Source: Streptomyces rhizosphaerihabitans (GTDB taxonomy: Bacteria > Actinomycetota > Actinomycetes > Streptomycetales > Streptomycetaceae). Taken from it: 64,000 bases of DNA. The stretch lies in assembly GCF_025399795.1 (NCBI RefSeq), contig NZ_JAODTZ010000006.1, positions 186,001 to 250,000 on the forward strand, written 5' to 3'. The position numbers were made by a program, and so were the translations under genes. Below, piece by piece: positions 17,579 through 25,957 of the stretch (the first letter of the stretch is position 1; each line of letters starts with the position of its first letter). Below the pieces are notes generated by a model. It was not told the origin of the DNA, did no database searches, and saw nothing but the letters and a program-made list of their open reading frames with translations.

Positions 17579-18366
17579 GCCGCACCCCTCCCGCGCCGCG
17601 CGCCGAGAACCCGTCGCCGCGTGCCGGCGAGCCCGCTGTGCTGCGCGCGGAGGGCCTGGTCAAGACCCATTACGGCGAAGGGGCTCCCGCACACGCCGTG
17701 CGCGGCGTCGACCTCTCCGTACGGCGGGGCGAGTTCGTGGCCGTCACCGGCCCTTCCGGCGCCGGGAAGTCGACCCTGCTGCATCTGCTCGGCGGGCTCC
17801 AGAAGCCGGATTCCGGCAGCATCTGGCTGGACGGCGTCTGCACGGACGGATACGGCGAGGCCCGCTGGGCGATCGAGCGCCGGCGCCGCATCGGCATCGT
17901 GTTCCAGTTCTTCAACCTGGTGTCGAATCTGTCGGTGGCCGACAACGTCGAGCTGCCCGCCCTGCTCGCGGGGGTCTCCCCAAGGCAGGCGCGCGCCGAG
18001 CGCGAGCAGCTGCTCGCCGAGCTGGGACTTCAGGGCAAGGAGCGCAGCATGCCGGGCGAGCTGTCCGGCGGTGAGCAGCAGCGCGTCGCGCTGGCCAGGG
18101 CGCTGGTCAACCATCCGCCCCTGCTGCTCGCCGACGAGCCCGCGGGCAGCCTGGACAGCAAGGGCACCCGGGAGGTGACCCGGCTGTTGTCCCGTTTCCA
18201 TCAGCGCGGCCAGACGATCGTGCTGGTCACCCACGACGCGCGGCTCGCGAGCGCCGCGGACCGGGTGATCAGCTTCTTCGACGGCCGTATCGCCGACGAC
18301 GCGGAACTCGACGGCGCGCCGTCGCGGGGCCTGGGGATATCCGGCGTGCTGGAACTGAAGGACTGA
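17575..18366 (+). CDS. ABC exporter ATPase (MacB/LolD type)
   Basis: A 263-residue ATP-binding subunit of the LolD/MacB-like family that drives FtsX-type permeases. Visible motifs: Walker A GPSGAGKST near residue 60, Q-loop VFQFFNLVSNLSVADNVELP near 105, signature LSGGEQQRVALARAL near 162, Walker B LLLADEPAGSLD near 183, and the H-loop IVLVTHDARLAS near 217. The ATG overlaps the padR stop. The permease follows at 18624, after a short repeat-bearing open frame. Substrate is unknown: relatives export antibiotics, peptides or lipids, or work in cell-envelope stress. Confidence 0.94.
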   Translation: MSRTPPAPRAENPSPRAGEPAVLRAEGLVKTHYGEGAPAHAVRGVDLSVRRGEFVAVTGPSGAGKSTLLHLLGGLQKPDSGSIWLDGVCTDGYGEARWAIERRRRIGIVFQFFNLVSNLSVADNVELPALLAGVSPRQARAEREQLLAELGLQGKERSMPGELSGGEQQRVALARALVNHPPLLLADEPAGSLDSKGTREVTRLLSRFHQRGQTIVLVTHDARLASAADRVISFFDGRIADDAELDGAPSRGLGISGVLELKD

Positions 18367-18371
18367 GCGGC

Positions 18372-18617
18372 ATGCGCAACCTCTTGTTCGCCTCCCTCGC
18401 ACCGGCGCCCCCGCTTGCCCGCGCCACCACCCCGACACCCCCGGCCCCGCTTGCCCGCGCCACCACCCCGACACCCCCGGCCCCGCTTGCCCGCGCCACC
18501 TTCCTGATACCTGCGGCCCCCGTCGCCTCCCCCGCGTCCTCGACCTCCGTGCGCCCGGTCATTTCCCCTGCGCCCCGGGCCTGCGTCGCTCCCTCCGCCC
18601 GCGAACCGAGAGGCTGA
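18372..18617 (+). CDS. Small Pro/Ala/Thr repeat protein, doubtful
   Basis: An 81-codon frame that exactly fills the gap between the ABC ATPase (stop 18366) and the permease (start 18624). The product would be MRNLLFASLAPAPPLARATT followed by a 12-residue repeat (PLARATTPTPPA), low in charge and without a membrane segment. The DNA carries a 36-base tandem repeat (18409-18500) that keeps the frame. Ribosome sites are weak. I do not recognise it. It may be a real coupled peptide, or just a spacer that grew by repeat slippage between two co-translated genes. Confidence 0.3.
   Translation: MRNLLFASLAPAPPLARATTPTPPAPLARATTPTPPAPLARATFLIPAAPVASPASSTSVRPVISPAPRACVAPSAREPRG
18409..18500. repeat. 36-base tandem repeat, about 2.5 copies
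   Basis: The unit beginning GCTTGCCCGCGCCACC recurs at 18413, 18449 and 18485. The first two copies are identical over the full 36 bases and the third diverges after 16 bases. The period is a multiple of three and encodes a 12-residue peptide repeat in the frame 18372-18617. Confidence 0.85.
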
Positions 18618-18623
18618 GCGGGA

Positions 18624-20915
18624 ATGCGTGCCACGTTGCGCTGGGCGCACGCCGATCTGCGCACCCACCGGGGTGAGGCGCTGTTCATCGTGCTCGCCAC
18701 CGCCGGGATCGTCGCCTCGTTGCTGCTGGCCACCGCGCTCTTCGGCTACGCGACCAACCCGTGGCAGCGGGTGTTCACCCAGTCGCACGGCGCGCACGTG
18801 TGGATCCACACCGGACCGTCCTCGGACGCGCGCAGACTCGCCGAAGTGGACGGAGTGGACTCCGTCGCGGGGCCCTACCCCACCGCCTCGACCGCCGTCG
18901 AGTCGCGGGGAACCCGCGCCGTGGTCGAACTGCGCGGCGCCACCGAGCTGCCCGCCACGGGGCGCCCACTGCTCGCCTCCGGACGCTGGCTCGACCCCAC
19001 CGAGGCGGACGGCGTGGTGCTGGACAGCAGCCTCGCCCGGGCGCTGTGGGCCGAACCGGGCGACACCCTCACCGTTCCCGGCACCACCCGGAAGCTGACC
19101 GTGCTGGGCGTGGCCGACAGCGCCGAGCCCCGGTACAGCCCGGGCGAGCGGCCGGGCCTGGTGTGGACCCTCCCGTCGGCGGTGCGAGGCACCGCCGGGC
19201 GCGCCGGACAGGTGATCGGACTGCGGCTGACCGATCCCGGCGACACCGACTACGCGGTCCAGCGGGCCGTCACCCTCCTCGGCGCCGGCGCCGTCACCGA
19301 GGTCTCCTCCTGGCAGCAGGCGCGTGCCGAGGCGCAGGGCGACGACCGTCTGCTCGGGCAGGTTCTCGGCCTGTTCGGCCTGGGCGCGCTCGTCGCCGCC
19401 GGGCTCGCCGTGCACGGTGCGATCGGCACCCGTATCCGTGGCCATCTGCGGGACATCTCGGTGCTGAAGGCGATCGGCTTCACGCCGGGCCAGGTGGTAC
19501 GGATCTTCCTGTTGCAGCACGTGGCGTTCGCGCTGCTGGGCGCCGTGCTCGCGGGTGCGCTCACGCAGGCTCTGGGCAGCCGGGTCCCGGGGCGTCTCGG
19601 GGACGCGGTCGGTGTGTGGCAGGGACTGCCGGGACACACCGCGGCGCTCTTCTCGGTGCCCGCGGCCGCGGTGCTGTTCATCGCCGCGACGACCGTGCTC
19701 GCCGCGTGGCGGGCCGGACGGGTGTCACCCGTGCCGGGGCTGCGCGCCACGGCCCCGCTGGGTGGCGGGCTGCCGCGTCTGGCACGCGGGGCGCTGGGGC
19801 TGCGGCTGCCGTCCGCGTTGGTCCTGGGCTGGCACAAGGCGTTCACCCGTCGGCCGCGCTCGCTGGCCACGGTCGCCCGCCTCGCGCTGCCGCTGCTGCT
19901 GATCGTGGTGGCCATGAGCGCCTGGACGACCATCGACCGCTTCCACAGCAGGCCCGAGCAGCTCGGTCTCGCGGCCGCACTCACCGTCCGGCCGGACGGG
20001 AGTCTGAGCGATTCCGGCGTACGGGCCCTGCTCGACCGGAACCCGCAGGTCACCGGGGTCCACCCGGGCATCCAGGTGCCCGCCCTGGTCCCCGGCCAGA
20101 CCGGCACCATCGCGCTGCGCGGGCTCGGCACACGCCAGGACCCCTACCCGTTCTCGCTGGCCGAGGGCCGCCCCGCGCGGGGCTCCGACGAGGCGGTGGC
20201 CGGTCAGGGCCTGCTCGACCTGCTGGACGTGCGGGTCGGCGACTGGGTGCGCATGACCGTGGGCGCTCAGCCGCAGATCCTGCACATCGTGGGCCGGAGC
20301 ATCGAACCGGAGAACGGCGGCCGGGTCATCTCCACCTCGCTCGACACCCTCCGTGAGAACGACCCGGGACTCCGGCCGACCCTCTATCAGCTCCAGCTGC
20401 GCCCCGGCGCGGACCCGCACCGGGTGGCCACCGAGCTGGCCACTGCAGCGCACGGACGCTTCGACGTGCACGCCGTGACCAACCCGGCCGACGGGCTCTC
20501 GCCGCTGCGCGGAGTCGTCGTGGGACTGATCGCCGTACTGGCCCTGATCGGGCTCATCGAGCTGCTCACCGCGATCGGCGGCACGGTCCGCGAGGGCGAG
20601 CGGGATCTGCTGGCGCTGAAGGCGATCGGACTGACGCCGCGGCAGATCACCGCGATCACCGTGACGGCCACGGGGTGCACGGCTTTCGCGGCGGTCCTCG
20701 TCGGTACGGCTCTGGGGCTGCCACTCGCGCACTGGCTGATCGATGCCCAGGGAAGGTCGAGCGGCATCGGCGCGGGCGTCGCGCGGGGACCGTCCGCGCT
20801 GCTTCTGCTGCTGTTCGGCGGCGCCGCCGTGCTGGGCGCCGCCGCACTCGCCGCCCTGCCGGCCGCCCGAGCGGCCCGCCGCCGGCTGGCGGACACCCTC
20901 AGCACGGCGGCCTGA
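18624..20915 (+). CDS. FtsX-family ABC exporter permease
   Basis: A 763-residue permease with two FtsX modules. An N-terminal membrane segment (GEALFIVLATAGIVASLLLATAL) is followed by a large extracytoplasmic domain of about 200 residues. A three-helix FtsX module comes next, with the cytoplasmic motif ISVLKAIGFTPGQVVRIF near residue 280. A second membrane segment and outer domain follow. The chain ends in another FtsX module with LLALKAIGLTPRQITAI near residue 665 and a final helix closing in [17 protein letters not shown]. This is the architecture of fused MacB/LolCE-like exporters in actinomycetes. ATG 18624 has GAGCGGGA just before it. It follows its ATPase in the padR operon and ends 6 bases from the convergent membrane-protein gene. 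Confidence 0.93.
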   Translation: MRATLRWAHADLRTHRGEALFIVLATAGIVASLLLATALFGYATNPWQRVFTQSHGAHVWIHTGPSSDARRLAEVDGVDSVAGPYPTASTAVESRGTRAVVELRGATELPATGRPLLASGRWLDPTEADGVVLDSSLARALWAEPGDTLTVPGTTRKLTVLGVADSAEPRYSPGERPGLVWTLPSAVRGTAGRAGQVIGLRLTDPGDTDYAVQRAVTLLGAGAVTEVSSWQQARAEAQGDDRLLGQVLGLFGLGALVAAGLAVHGAIGTRIRGHLRDISVLKAIGFTPGQVVRIFLLQHVAFALLGAVLAGALTQALGSRVPGRLGDAVGVWQGLPGHTAALFSVPAAAVLFIAATTVLAAWRAGRVSPVPGLRATAPLGGGLPRLARGALGLRLPSALVLGWHKAFTRRPRSLATVARLALPLLLIVVAMSAWTTIDRFHSRPEQLGLAAALTVRPDGSLSDSGVRALLDRNPQVTGVHPGIQVPALVPGQTGTIALRGLGTRQDPYPFSLAEGRPARGSDEAVAGQGLLDLLDVRVGDWVRMTVGAQPQILHIVGRSIEPENGGRVISTSLDTLRENDPGLRPTLYQLQLRPGADPHRVATELATAAHGRFDVHAVTNPADGLSPLRGVVVGLIAVLALIGLIELLTAIGGTVREGERDLLALKAIGLTPRQITAITVTATGCTAFAAVLVGTALGLPLAHWLIDAQGRSSGIGAGVARGPSALLLLLFGGAAVLGAAALAALPAARAARRRLADTLSTAA

Positions 20916-20921
20916 TCCCGG

Positions 20922-21884
20922 TCAGGTCCCGTACGGTCCTTGCCCGTAGAGGTTCTGCCGCGCGCCCGGCCCGGGCGGGTGCCCCTGGGGGTGGCGGGCG
21001 TCCGGACCGCTCTGCGGATAGGGGCCCGACGGGCTGCCGTAGTGGTACGGGTTGTACCGGTTCCCGGGCGGGAAGGGCGTCGCCTGCGGGGGAACGAAAC
21101 CGCCGGGCGGCGGGTAGGCGGGCGGAGCCACGGGACGCGGGATCGGCAGGGCCGCGGGATGTGCGCGCAGCCTGATCCCGTAGCGGCGGCGGAGCCTGTT
21201 CATCTCCAGGAAGGAGATGGCGGTCACCGTCACCGGCGCGCCCAGGATGAAGACGATGCCCAGGCTGAGGCTGAGCCCGTGCAGATCACCGGTGACCAGG
21301 TCGGGAACGGCCATCAGCCAGGTCGTCACCGAGGCCAGCAGCGGCGGCAGACAGCGGTGCACGGCCGCGGAACCGAAGTAGTTCCCGGACAGGTGCACCG
21401 CCGCGTAGACCAGGATCCCGGTGAGCCAGAGTGCCGCGAACCCCAGCAGCACCAGCGCGACGCCTCCGAGAGAGGTCGACAACTGCCAGAGGAACACCGT
21501 GACCACGACCAGGCCGACGAAGAGCAGCAGCAGCTTGAGCGAGTCGAGGAGCGGGCCCCGCAGCTGCCGGACGGTACCGGTGCGCCGCCACACGAAGAGC
21601 ATCACGCCCACGGTCAGCGGCGTGATGAACAGCAGGACGGCGGACGCCGTCAGCATGTTCCCCAGCACTTCCGTGGTGTCGAACTTGTGCTGCACGAAGG
21701 TGTACACGCCGAAGGCCGCGACCGCTCCGGCGATGACCCGCACGCGCTTGAGCCGCTCCACCGACGGATCGGCCGACTCCGGAATCCACGCCGGGTGGAA
21801 CACGGCCTTCGCCACCCGTTTGGGCCGCAGAAGGGTCCTGACCGTCAGTCTGTCGCTCGTCCATCTCCCCCGTGAACCGGCCAA
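20922..21884 (-). CDS. Conserved multi-pass membrane protein of unknown function
   Basis: About 320 residues. It has a cytoplasmic N terminus (RTLLRPKRVAKAVFHPAWIPESADPSVERLKRVRV), then about six membrane helices, including VLLFITPLTVGVMLFVW and LKLLLLFVGLVVVTVFLW. The last 100 residues are a proline/glycine/tyrosine-rich cytoplasmic tail (PPAYPPPGGFVPPQ and repeats). It resembles the Yip1-like/DUF type proteins with Pro-rich tails common in Streptomyces, but I cannot name it. The start is uncertain: TTG at 21884 with GGGGGAG 6 bases upstream is chosen; reading further up enters the pgi terminator and pgi in the wrong frame. It is convergent with the exporter permease and downstream of pgi. 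Confidence 0.75.
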   Translation of the reverse strand: MAGSRGRWTSDRLTVRTLLRPKRVAKAVFHPAWIPESADPSVERLKRVRVIAGAVAAFGVYTFVQHKFDTTEVLGNMLTASAVLLFITPLTVGVMLFVWRRTGTVRQLRGPLLDSLKLLLLFVGLVVVTVFLWQLSTSLGGVALVLLGFAALWLTGILVYAAVHLSGNYFGSAAVHRCLPPLLASVTTWLMAVPDLVTGDLHGLSLSLGIVFILGAPVTVTAISFLEMNRLRRRYGIRLRAHPAALPIPRPVAPPAYPPPGGFVPPQATPFPPGNRYNPYHYGSPSGPYPQSGPDARHPQGHPPGPGARQNLYGQGPYGT

Positions 21885-21931
21885 CTTCCGCTCCCCCGAA
21901 CGATCGTCATCGTGACCACCGGGGACTGTAC

Positions 21932-21964
21932 GGGAAGCGGGCGGACTCCCGCCGCCCGCTTCCC
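21932..21964 (-). terminator. Intrinsic terminator of pgi
   Basis: A perfect 13-base inverted repeat (21932-21944 and 21952-21964) with a 7-base loop, starting 12 bases past the pgi stop on the minus strand. Confidence 0.75.
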
Positions 21965-21976
21965 CGCATTCGGGAC

Positions 21977-23629
21977 CTAACGGCCGCGCAGCGTCCGGTA
22001 CTTGGCGACCAAGGCCTTGGTCGACTCGTCCAGTCCCGGCACGTCCGCGCCGTCGGTCAGGGCGGGCTCGACACGCTTGGCGAGCACCTTGCCGAGCTCG
22101 ACGCCCCACTGGTCGAAGGAGTCGATGTTCCAGATCGCGCCCTGGACGAACACCTTGTGCTCGTAGAGGGCGATCAGCTGACCGAGGACCGAAGGGGTCA
22201 GCTCCCTCGCCAGGATCGTGGTCGTGGGGTGGTTGCCCTCGAACGTCTTGTGCGGAACCAGCTCCTCGGGCACCCCCTCGGCACGTACCTCGTCCGGGGT
22301 CTTGCCGAAGGCCAGCGCCTGCGTCTGCGCGAAGAAGTTCGCCATCAACAGGTCGTGCTGGGCGACCAGGCCCGGCAGCAGGTCGGCCACGGGCTCGGCG
22401 AAGCCGATGAAGTCGGCGGGGATCAGCTTCGTGCCCTGGTGGATCAACTGGTAGTACGCGTGCTGCCCGTTGGTGCCGGGTGTGCCCCACACCACCGGGC
22501 CGGTCTGCCACTCCACCGGATGTCCGTCACGGTCCACGGACTTGCCGTTGGACTCCATGTCCAGCTGCTGCAAGTAGGCGGTGAACTTGGACAGATAGTG
22601 CGAGTACGGCAGCACCGCGTGCGCCTGCGCGTCGTGGAAGTTGCCGTACCAGACACCCAACAGGCCGAGCAGCAAAGGGACGTTGGCATCGGCGGGCGCG
22701 GTACGGAAGTGCTCGTCGACCAGGTGGAACCCGTTGAGCATCTCGCGGAAGCGGTCCGGGCCGATCGCGATCATCAGCGAGAGGCCGATCGCCGAGTCGT
22801 AGGAGTAGCGGCCGCCGACCCAGTCCCAGAACTCGAACATGTTGGCCGTGTCGATCCCGAAGTCGGAGACCTTCTCCGCGTTCGTCGACAGCGCCACGAA
22901 GTGCCGCGCCACCGCCTCCTGCCCGGCCTTCAGACCGGTCAGCAGCCAGTCGCGCGCCGAGGTGGCGTTGGTGATCGTCTCGATCGTGGTGAACGTCTTC
23001 GAGGCGATGATGAACAGCGTCTCCGCCGGGTCCAGGTCCCGCACGGCCTCGTGCAGGTCCGCACCGTCCACGTTCGAAACGAAGCGGAGCGTGAGGTCGC
23101 GGTCGGTGAACGAGCGCAGCACCTCGTACGCCATCGCCGGACCGAGGTCGGAGCCGCCGATGCCGATGTTGACGACGTTCTTGATGCGCTTGCCGGTGCA
23201 ACCGGTCCACTCGCCCGAACGGACCCGCTCGGCGAAGCCCGCCATCTTGTCGAGGACCGCGTGCACGGCCGGCACCACGTTCTCCCCGTCGACCTCGACG
23301 ACCGCGTCCCGCGGCGCCCGCAGCGCGGTGTGCAGCACCGCCCGGTCCTCGGTCGTATTGATCTTCTCGCCCCGGAACATCGCGTCCCGCAGAGCGAAGA
23401 CGCCGGTCGCCGCAGCCAGCTCGCGCAGCAGCCGCAGCGTCTCGTCGGTGACCAGGTGCTTGGAGTAGTCGACGTGCAGATCGCCGACCTGGAGCGAGTA
23501 GCCGGAGCCGCGAGCGGGATCGGCCGCGAACAGATCGCGCAGATGGGTGTCCGCGAGCTCCTCGCGGTGCTTGGCCAGAGCGGTCCACTCGGGTGTCTGG
23601 TTGAGCCGGGTACGGCTTTCTGCGTTCAT
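21977..23629 (-). CDS. pgi: Glucose-6-phosphate isomerase
   Basis: A 550-residue phosphoglucose isomerase interconverting glucose-6-phosphate and fructose-6-phosphate. It shows [18 protein letters not shown] near residue 150, the active-site segment [20 protein letters not shown] near 270-290 with the family signature, [11 protein letters not shown] near 470, and the C-terminal [20 protein letters not shown] signature near 500. The length is that of the E. coli-like class. The start is ATG at 23629 ([15 protein letters not shown]); the same frame is open for another 60 bases upstream but lacks family sequence. The gene stands alone between a 639-base gene-free stretch and its own hairpin terminator. 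It connects the pentose phosphate genes on one side with lower glycolysis (tpiA-pgk-gap) on the other. Confidence 0.96.
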   Translation of the reverse strand: MNAESRTRLNQTPEWTALAKHREELADTHLRDLFAADPARGSGYSLQVGDLHVDYSKHLVTDETLRLLRELAAATGVFALRDAMFRGEKINTTEDRAVLHTALRAPRDAVVEVDGENVVPAVHAVLDKMAGFAERVRSGEWTGCTGKRIKNVVNIGIGGSDLGPAMAYEVLRSFTDRDLTLRFVSNVDGADLHEAVRDLDPAETLFIIASKTFTTIETITNATSARDWLLTGLKAGQEAVARHFVALSTNAEKVSDFGIDTANMFEFWDWVGGRYSYDSAIGLSLMIAIGPDRFREMLNGFHLVDEHFRTAPADANVPLLLGLLGVWYGNFHDAQAHAVLPYSHYLSKFTAYLQQLDMESNGKSVDRDGHPVEWQTGPVVWGTPGTNGQHAYYQLIHQGTKLIPADFIGFAEPVADLLPGLVAQHDLLMANFFAQTQALAFGKTPDEVRAEGVPEELVPHKTFEGNHPTTTILARELTPSVLGQLIALYEHKVFVQGAIWNIDSFDQWGVELGKVLAKRVEPALTDGADVPGLDESTKALVAKYRTLRGR

Positions 23630-24268
23630 CTCGGACTTCCGCCTTCTTTCCTGCCTGTGCTGCGTACCTTGCCCCGCTGCCGGTCCCAACCTAATTGATC
23701 AGGGCTGGACACGAGCTGTCGTAGTGCGTCCCCCGGCTCAACAACAGATACGTCCCGCTTGACCGCAGGTGTCAGCGGGAAGACGGCGAACGTGAAGAGC
23801 GCGGCCGCGAACCGTGCCGGTCCGTTCGGCCCGCGGGCCCCCGCGCCCGCGCCGCCCGGCAGGATCTCCGAGGGGGGCGCCCGAGGCCGCGACCGGGCGG
23901 AACGCCGGGCCGAGCGACCCGGCATGAATTCCGGGCCGCGCTGCTGCATCAGCGTGACCTGGCCGGCGCTCCCCGTGGTGTTCGTCGGGCCGGGCAGCAG
24001 CAAAGCCGCCTGACGGGTACACCGTCATCCCGCGCCGCTGGTCGCCCCGGCCGCCGGTACAGCACCGCGACTCGGGCGCGGCACAGGAATCCGTCCACGG
24101 TACGAAGCCCCGTCGACGGTACGAGGATCCGGGCGCGGCGGGACAATCGGCACGCGGCACGGGCATCCAGGCGCGGCGGACCCGGCGACTGGGCGGTGAC
24201 CCGGCCGCGAAGCCGCCGCGAAACGGTTCCGGCCAGACACCTGTGGGTGCCCGGCCGGCTCTCAACTC
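23630..24268. other. Gene-free stretch between pgi and the rbpA paralogue
   Basis: 639 bases. Several frames are open here on the minus strand, but all are Arg/Pro/Gly-rich with no recognisable sequence and no good ribosome site, as expected by chance in high-GC DNA. Positions 24013-24190 contain degenerate short repeats built from CGGTACGA and GGGCGCGGCG-like words. The first 130 bases next to pgi must hold its promoter and leader; I do not see a convincing -35/-10 pair. Confidence 0.5.
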
Positions 24269-24604
24269 CTAGATTTCGCCCCGCAGTTTGGCGAGCGCCT
24301 CGGCGAGGATCGCCTCGCCGTCCGCGTCGCTGCGTCGCTCCCGCACATACGCGAGGTGCGTCTTGTAGGGCTCGGTACGCGGCGGGTCCGGCGGATTGTC
24401 CCGGTCCTGTCCGGCGGGGAAGCCGCAGCGCGGGCAGTCCCAGGTGTCGGGAACCTGCGCGTCGCTGGCGAAGCTGGGCTGCGTCTCGTGCCCGTTGGAG
24501 CACCAGAAGGAGATGCGCAGCCGCGGCGCGGACTCGCCGCGCTCGGCCTCGCCCATCGGCCCCGCCCCGACCCGGCTTCCTCGGATCGCGTTGCCACTTG
24601 CCAC
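24269..24604 (-). CDS. RbpA-family RNA polymerase-binding protein (paralogue)
   Basis: A 111-residue RbpA-family protein. RbpA proteins bind RNA polymerase near the primary sigma factor and stabilise open complexes in actinobacteria. The N-terminal tail AIRGSRVGAGPMGE matches the family's RGSRLG-type start. The core has a Cys/His and CPRCG arrangement (CSNGH, then WDCPRCGFPAG), a possible zinc site. The C-terminal sigma-interaction helix region is EPYKTHLAYVRERRSDADGEAILAEALAKLR. It differs from the main RbpA, whose C-terminal motif reads THWDMLMERR, so this is probably the second paralogue of Streptomyces. GTG at 24604 has AGGGAG upstream. It has its own likely promoter (24671-24698). Confidence 0.85.
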   Translation of the reverse strand: MASGNAIRGSRVGAGPMGEAERGESAPRLRISFWCSNGHETQPSFASDAQVPDTWDCPRCGFPAGQDRDNPPDPPRTEPYKTHLAYVRERRSDADGEAILAEALAKLRGEI

Positions 24605-24670
24605 GGTCGTAACTCCCTGCGTGATGGTGCCGCGAAGCGAGTCGGCGTGACGCTTCGCTGCGAGCGCCTC

Positions 24671-24698
24671 AGTCTACGTAAGGCCCAACGCGCGTCCA
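24671..24698 (-). promoter_or_regulatory. Candidate promoter of the rbpA paralogue
   Basis: On the minus strand TGGACG (24693-24698), 16 bases, then TAGACT (24671-24676), a good match to a housekeeping-type promoter. It lies about 67 bases upstream of the GTG start. Confidence 0.45.
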
Positions 24699-24840
24699 GT
24701 GATTGGAGTTACATCCCCACCCCTAGACGCAAGCCCCATGATAGGCGGCGCTTGGAGGCGCGTACCGGACATGGGGCCTTACGTGCGGAATGTGCTTGCG
24801 TAATGTGCAGGTGCGCTGCCGTACCGATGTCGATCGGTGA

Positions 24841-25077
24841 TCAGTTGTTGATCTTCATCAGGACGCCGAGCACGACAATGCACGCGAACCAGAGCAGACC
24901 GATCATCAGGGTGATGCGGTCCAGGTTGCGCTCGGCGACCGAGGAGCCGCCGACGGACGACTGCATGCCGCCACCGAACATGTCGGACAGGCCGCCGCCC
25001 TTTCCCTTGTGCATCAGCACCAGCAGCATCAGCAGCAGGCTGAAGACGATCAGGGCGATCGAGAACCCCAAAACCAC
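24841..25077 (-). CDS. secG: Preprotein translocase subunit SecG
   Basis: A 78-residue SecG, the small auxiliary subunit of the SecYEG export channel. It has two membrane helices (FSIALIVFSLLLMLLVLMH and ITLMIGLLWFACIVVLGVLM) joined by the conserved loop GKGGGLSDMFGGGMQSS. The start is GTG at 25077, with GAGGAAG 11 bases upstream; the in-frame extension to 25146 (MRGSGAVAPGPRRP) is not family sequence and overlaps the region just before tpiA's stop. It is 98 bases downstream of tpiA, the common Gram-positive pairing of secG with the glycolytic genes. Confidence 0.95.
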   Translation of the reverse strand: MVLGFSIALIVFSLLLMLLVLMHKGKGGGLSDMFGGGMQSSVGGSSVAERNLDRITLMIGLLWFACIVVLGVLMKINN

Positions 25078-25175
25078 GGCTGGACCAACTTCCTCGGAAC
25101 TGGATGGACGACGGGGGCCCGGTGCAACGGCACCAGACCCCCGCAAGGGTACGACGAATCGCCGCTACCGCATAC

Positions 25176-25952
25176 TTACTGGTCGCGGAACCGGACGATC
25201 TTGACGAACTCGTCGGCGTCGAGCGCCGCGCCACCGACCAGAGCGCCGTCGATGTCCGGCTTCGCCATGATCTCGGCGACGTTTCCCGACTTGACCGAGC
25301 CGCCGTACTGGATACGGACCTTGTCGGCCAGTTCCTGGGAGTACAGCTCGGCGAGCTTGGCGCGGATCGCGGCGCAGACCTCCTGCGCGTCGTCGGCGCC
25401 GCAGACCTTGCCGGTGCCGATGGCCCAGACGGGCTCGTACGCGATCACGACGGACTCGGCCTGCTCGGCCGGGAGGTCCTTCAGACCGCCCTCGACCTGC
25501 GCGAGCGTGTGCGCGACGTGGTTGCCCGCCTCGCGGACGTCCAGCTCCTCGCCCACGCACAGGATCGGGGTCAGACCGTGCTTGTAGGCGGCCTTGACCT
25601 TGGCGTTCACGATGTCGTCGGTCTCGTTGTGGTACTGGCGGCGCTCGGAGTGGCCGACGGCCACGTACGTGCACTTCAGCTTGGCCAGCATCGAGCCGGA
25701 GATCTCGCCGGTGTAGGCACCGGAGTCCTGCGCCGAGAGGTCCTGGGCACCGTACTTGATCTTGAGCTTGTCGCCGTCGACCAAGGTCTGCACGGAGCGC
25801 AGGTCGGTGAAGGGCGGCAGGACGGCGACCTCGCAGGCCTCGTAATCCTTGTCCGCCAGGGCGAAGGCGAGTTTCTGGACGTGGGCGATGGCCTCGAGGT
25901 GGTTGAGGTTCATCTTCCAGTTGCCCGCCATCAGCGGCGTGCGCGTGCTCAT
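25176..25952 (-). CDS. tpiA: Triosephosphate isomerase
   Basis: A 258-residue triosephosphate isomerase interconverting dihydroxyacetone phosphate and glyceraldehyde-3-phosphate. Key elements: MAGNWKMN (catalytic Lys) at residues 8-15, [10 protein letters not shown] (catalytic His) near 98, [11 protein letters not shown] (catalytic Glu and the phosphate loop) near 170, and the phosphate-binding IQYGGSVK and [10 protein letters not shown] near 215 and 235. ATG at 25952 follows GGAGG by about 11 bases. Only 5 bases separate it from pgk upstream, so pgk, tpiA and probably secG are one transcript. Confidence 0.97.
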   Translation of the reverse strand: MSTRTPLMAGNWKMNLNHLEAIAHVQKLAFALADKDYEACEVAVLPPFTDLRSVQTLVDGDKLKIKYGAQDLSAQDSGAYTGEISGSMLAKLKCTYVAVGHSERRQYHNETDDIVNAKVKAAYKHGLTPILCVGEELDVREAGNHVAHTLAQVEGGLKDLPAEQAESVVIAYEPVWAIGTGKVCGADDAQEVCAAIRAKLAELYSQELADKVRIQYGGSVKSGNVAEIMAKPDIDGALVGGAALDADEFVKIVRFRDQ

Positions 25953-25957
25953 CTAGG

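Noticed and set aside
23626-24003. A 125-codon minus-strand frame overlapping the pgi start
   Set aside because: No ribosome site, no family sequence, Arg/Pro/Gly-rich composition typical of chance frames.
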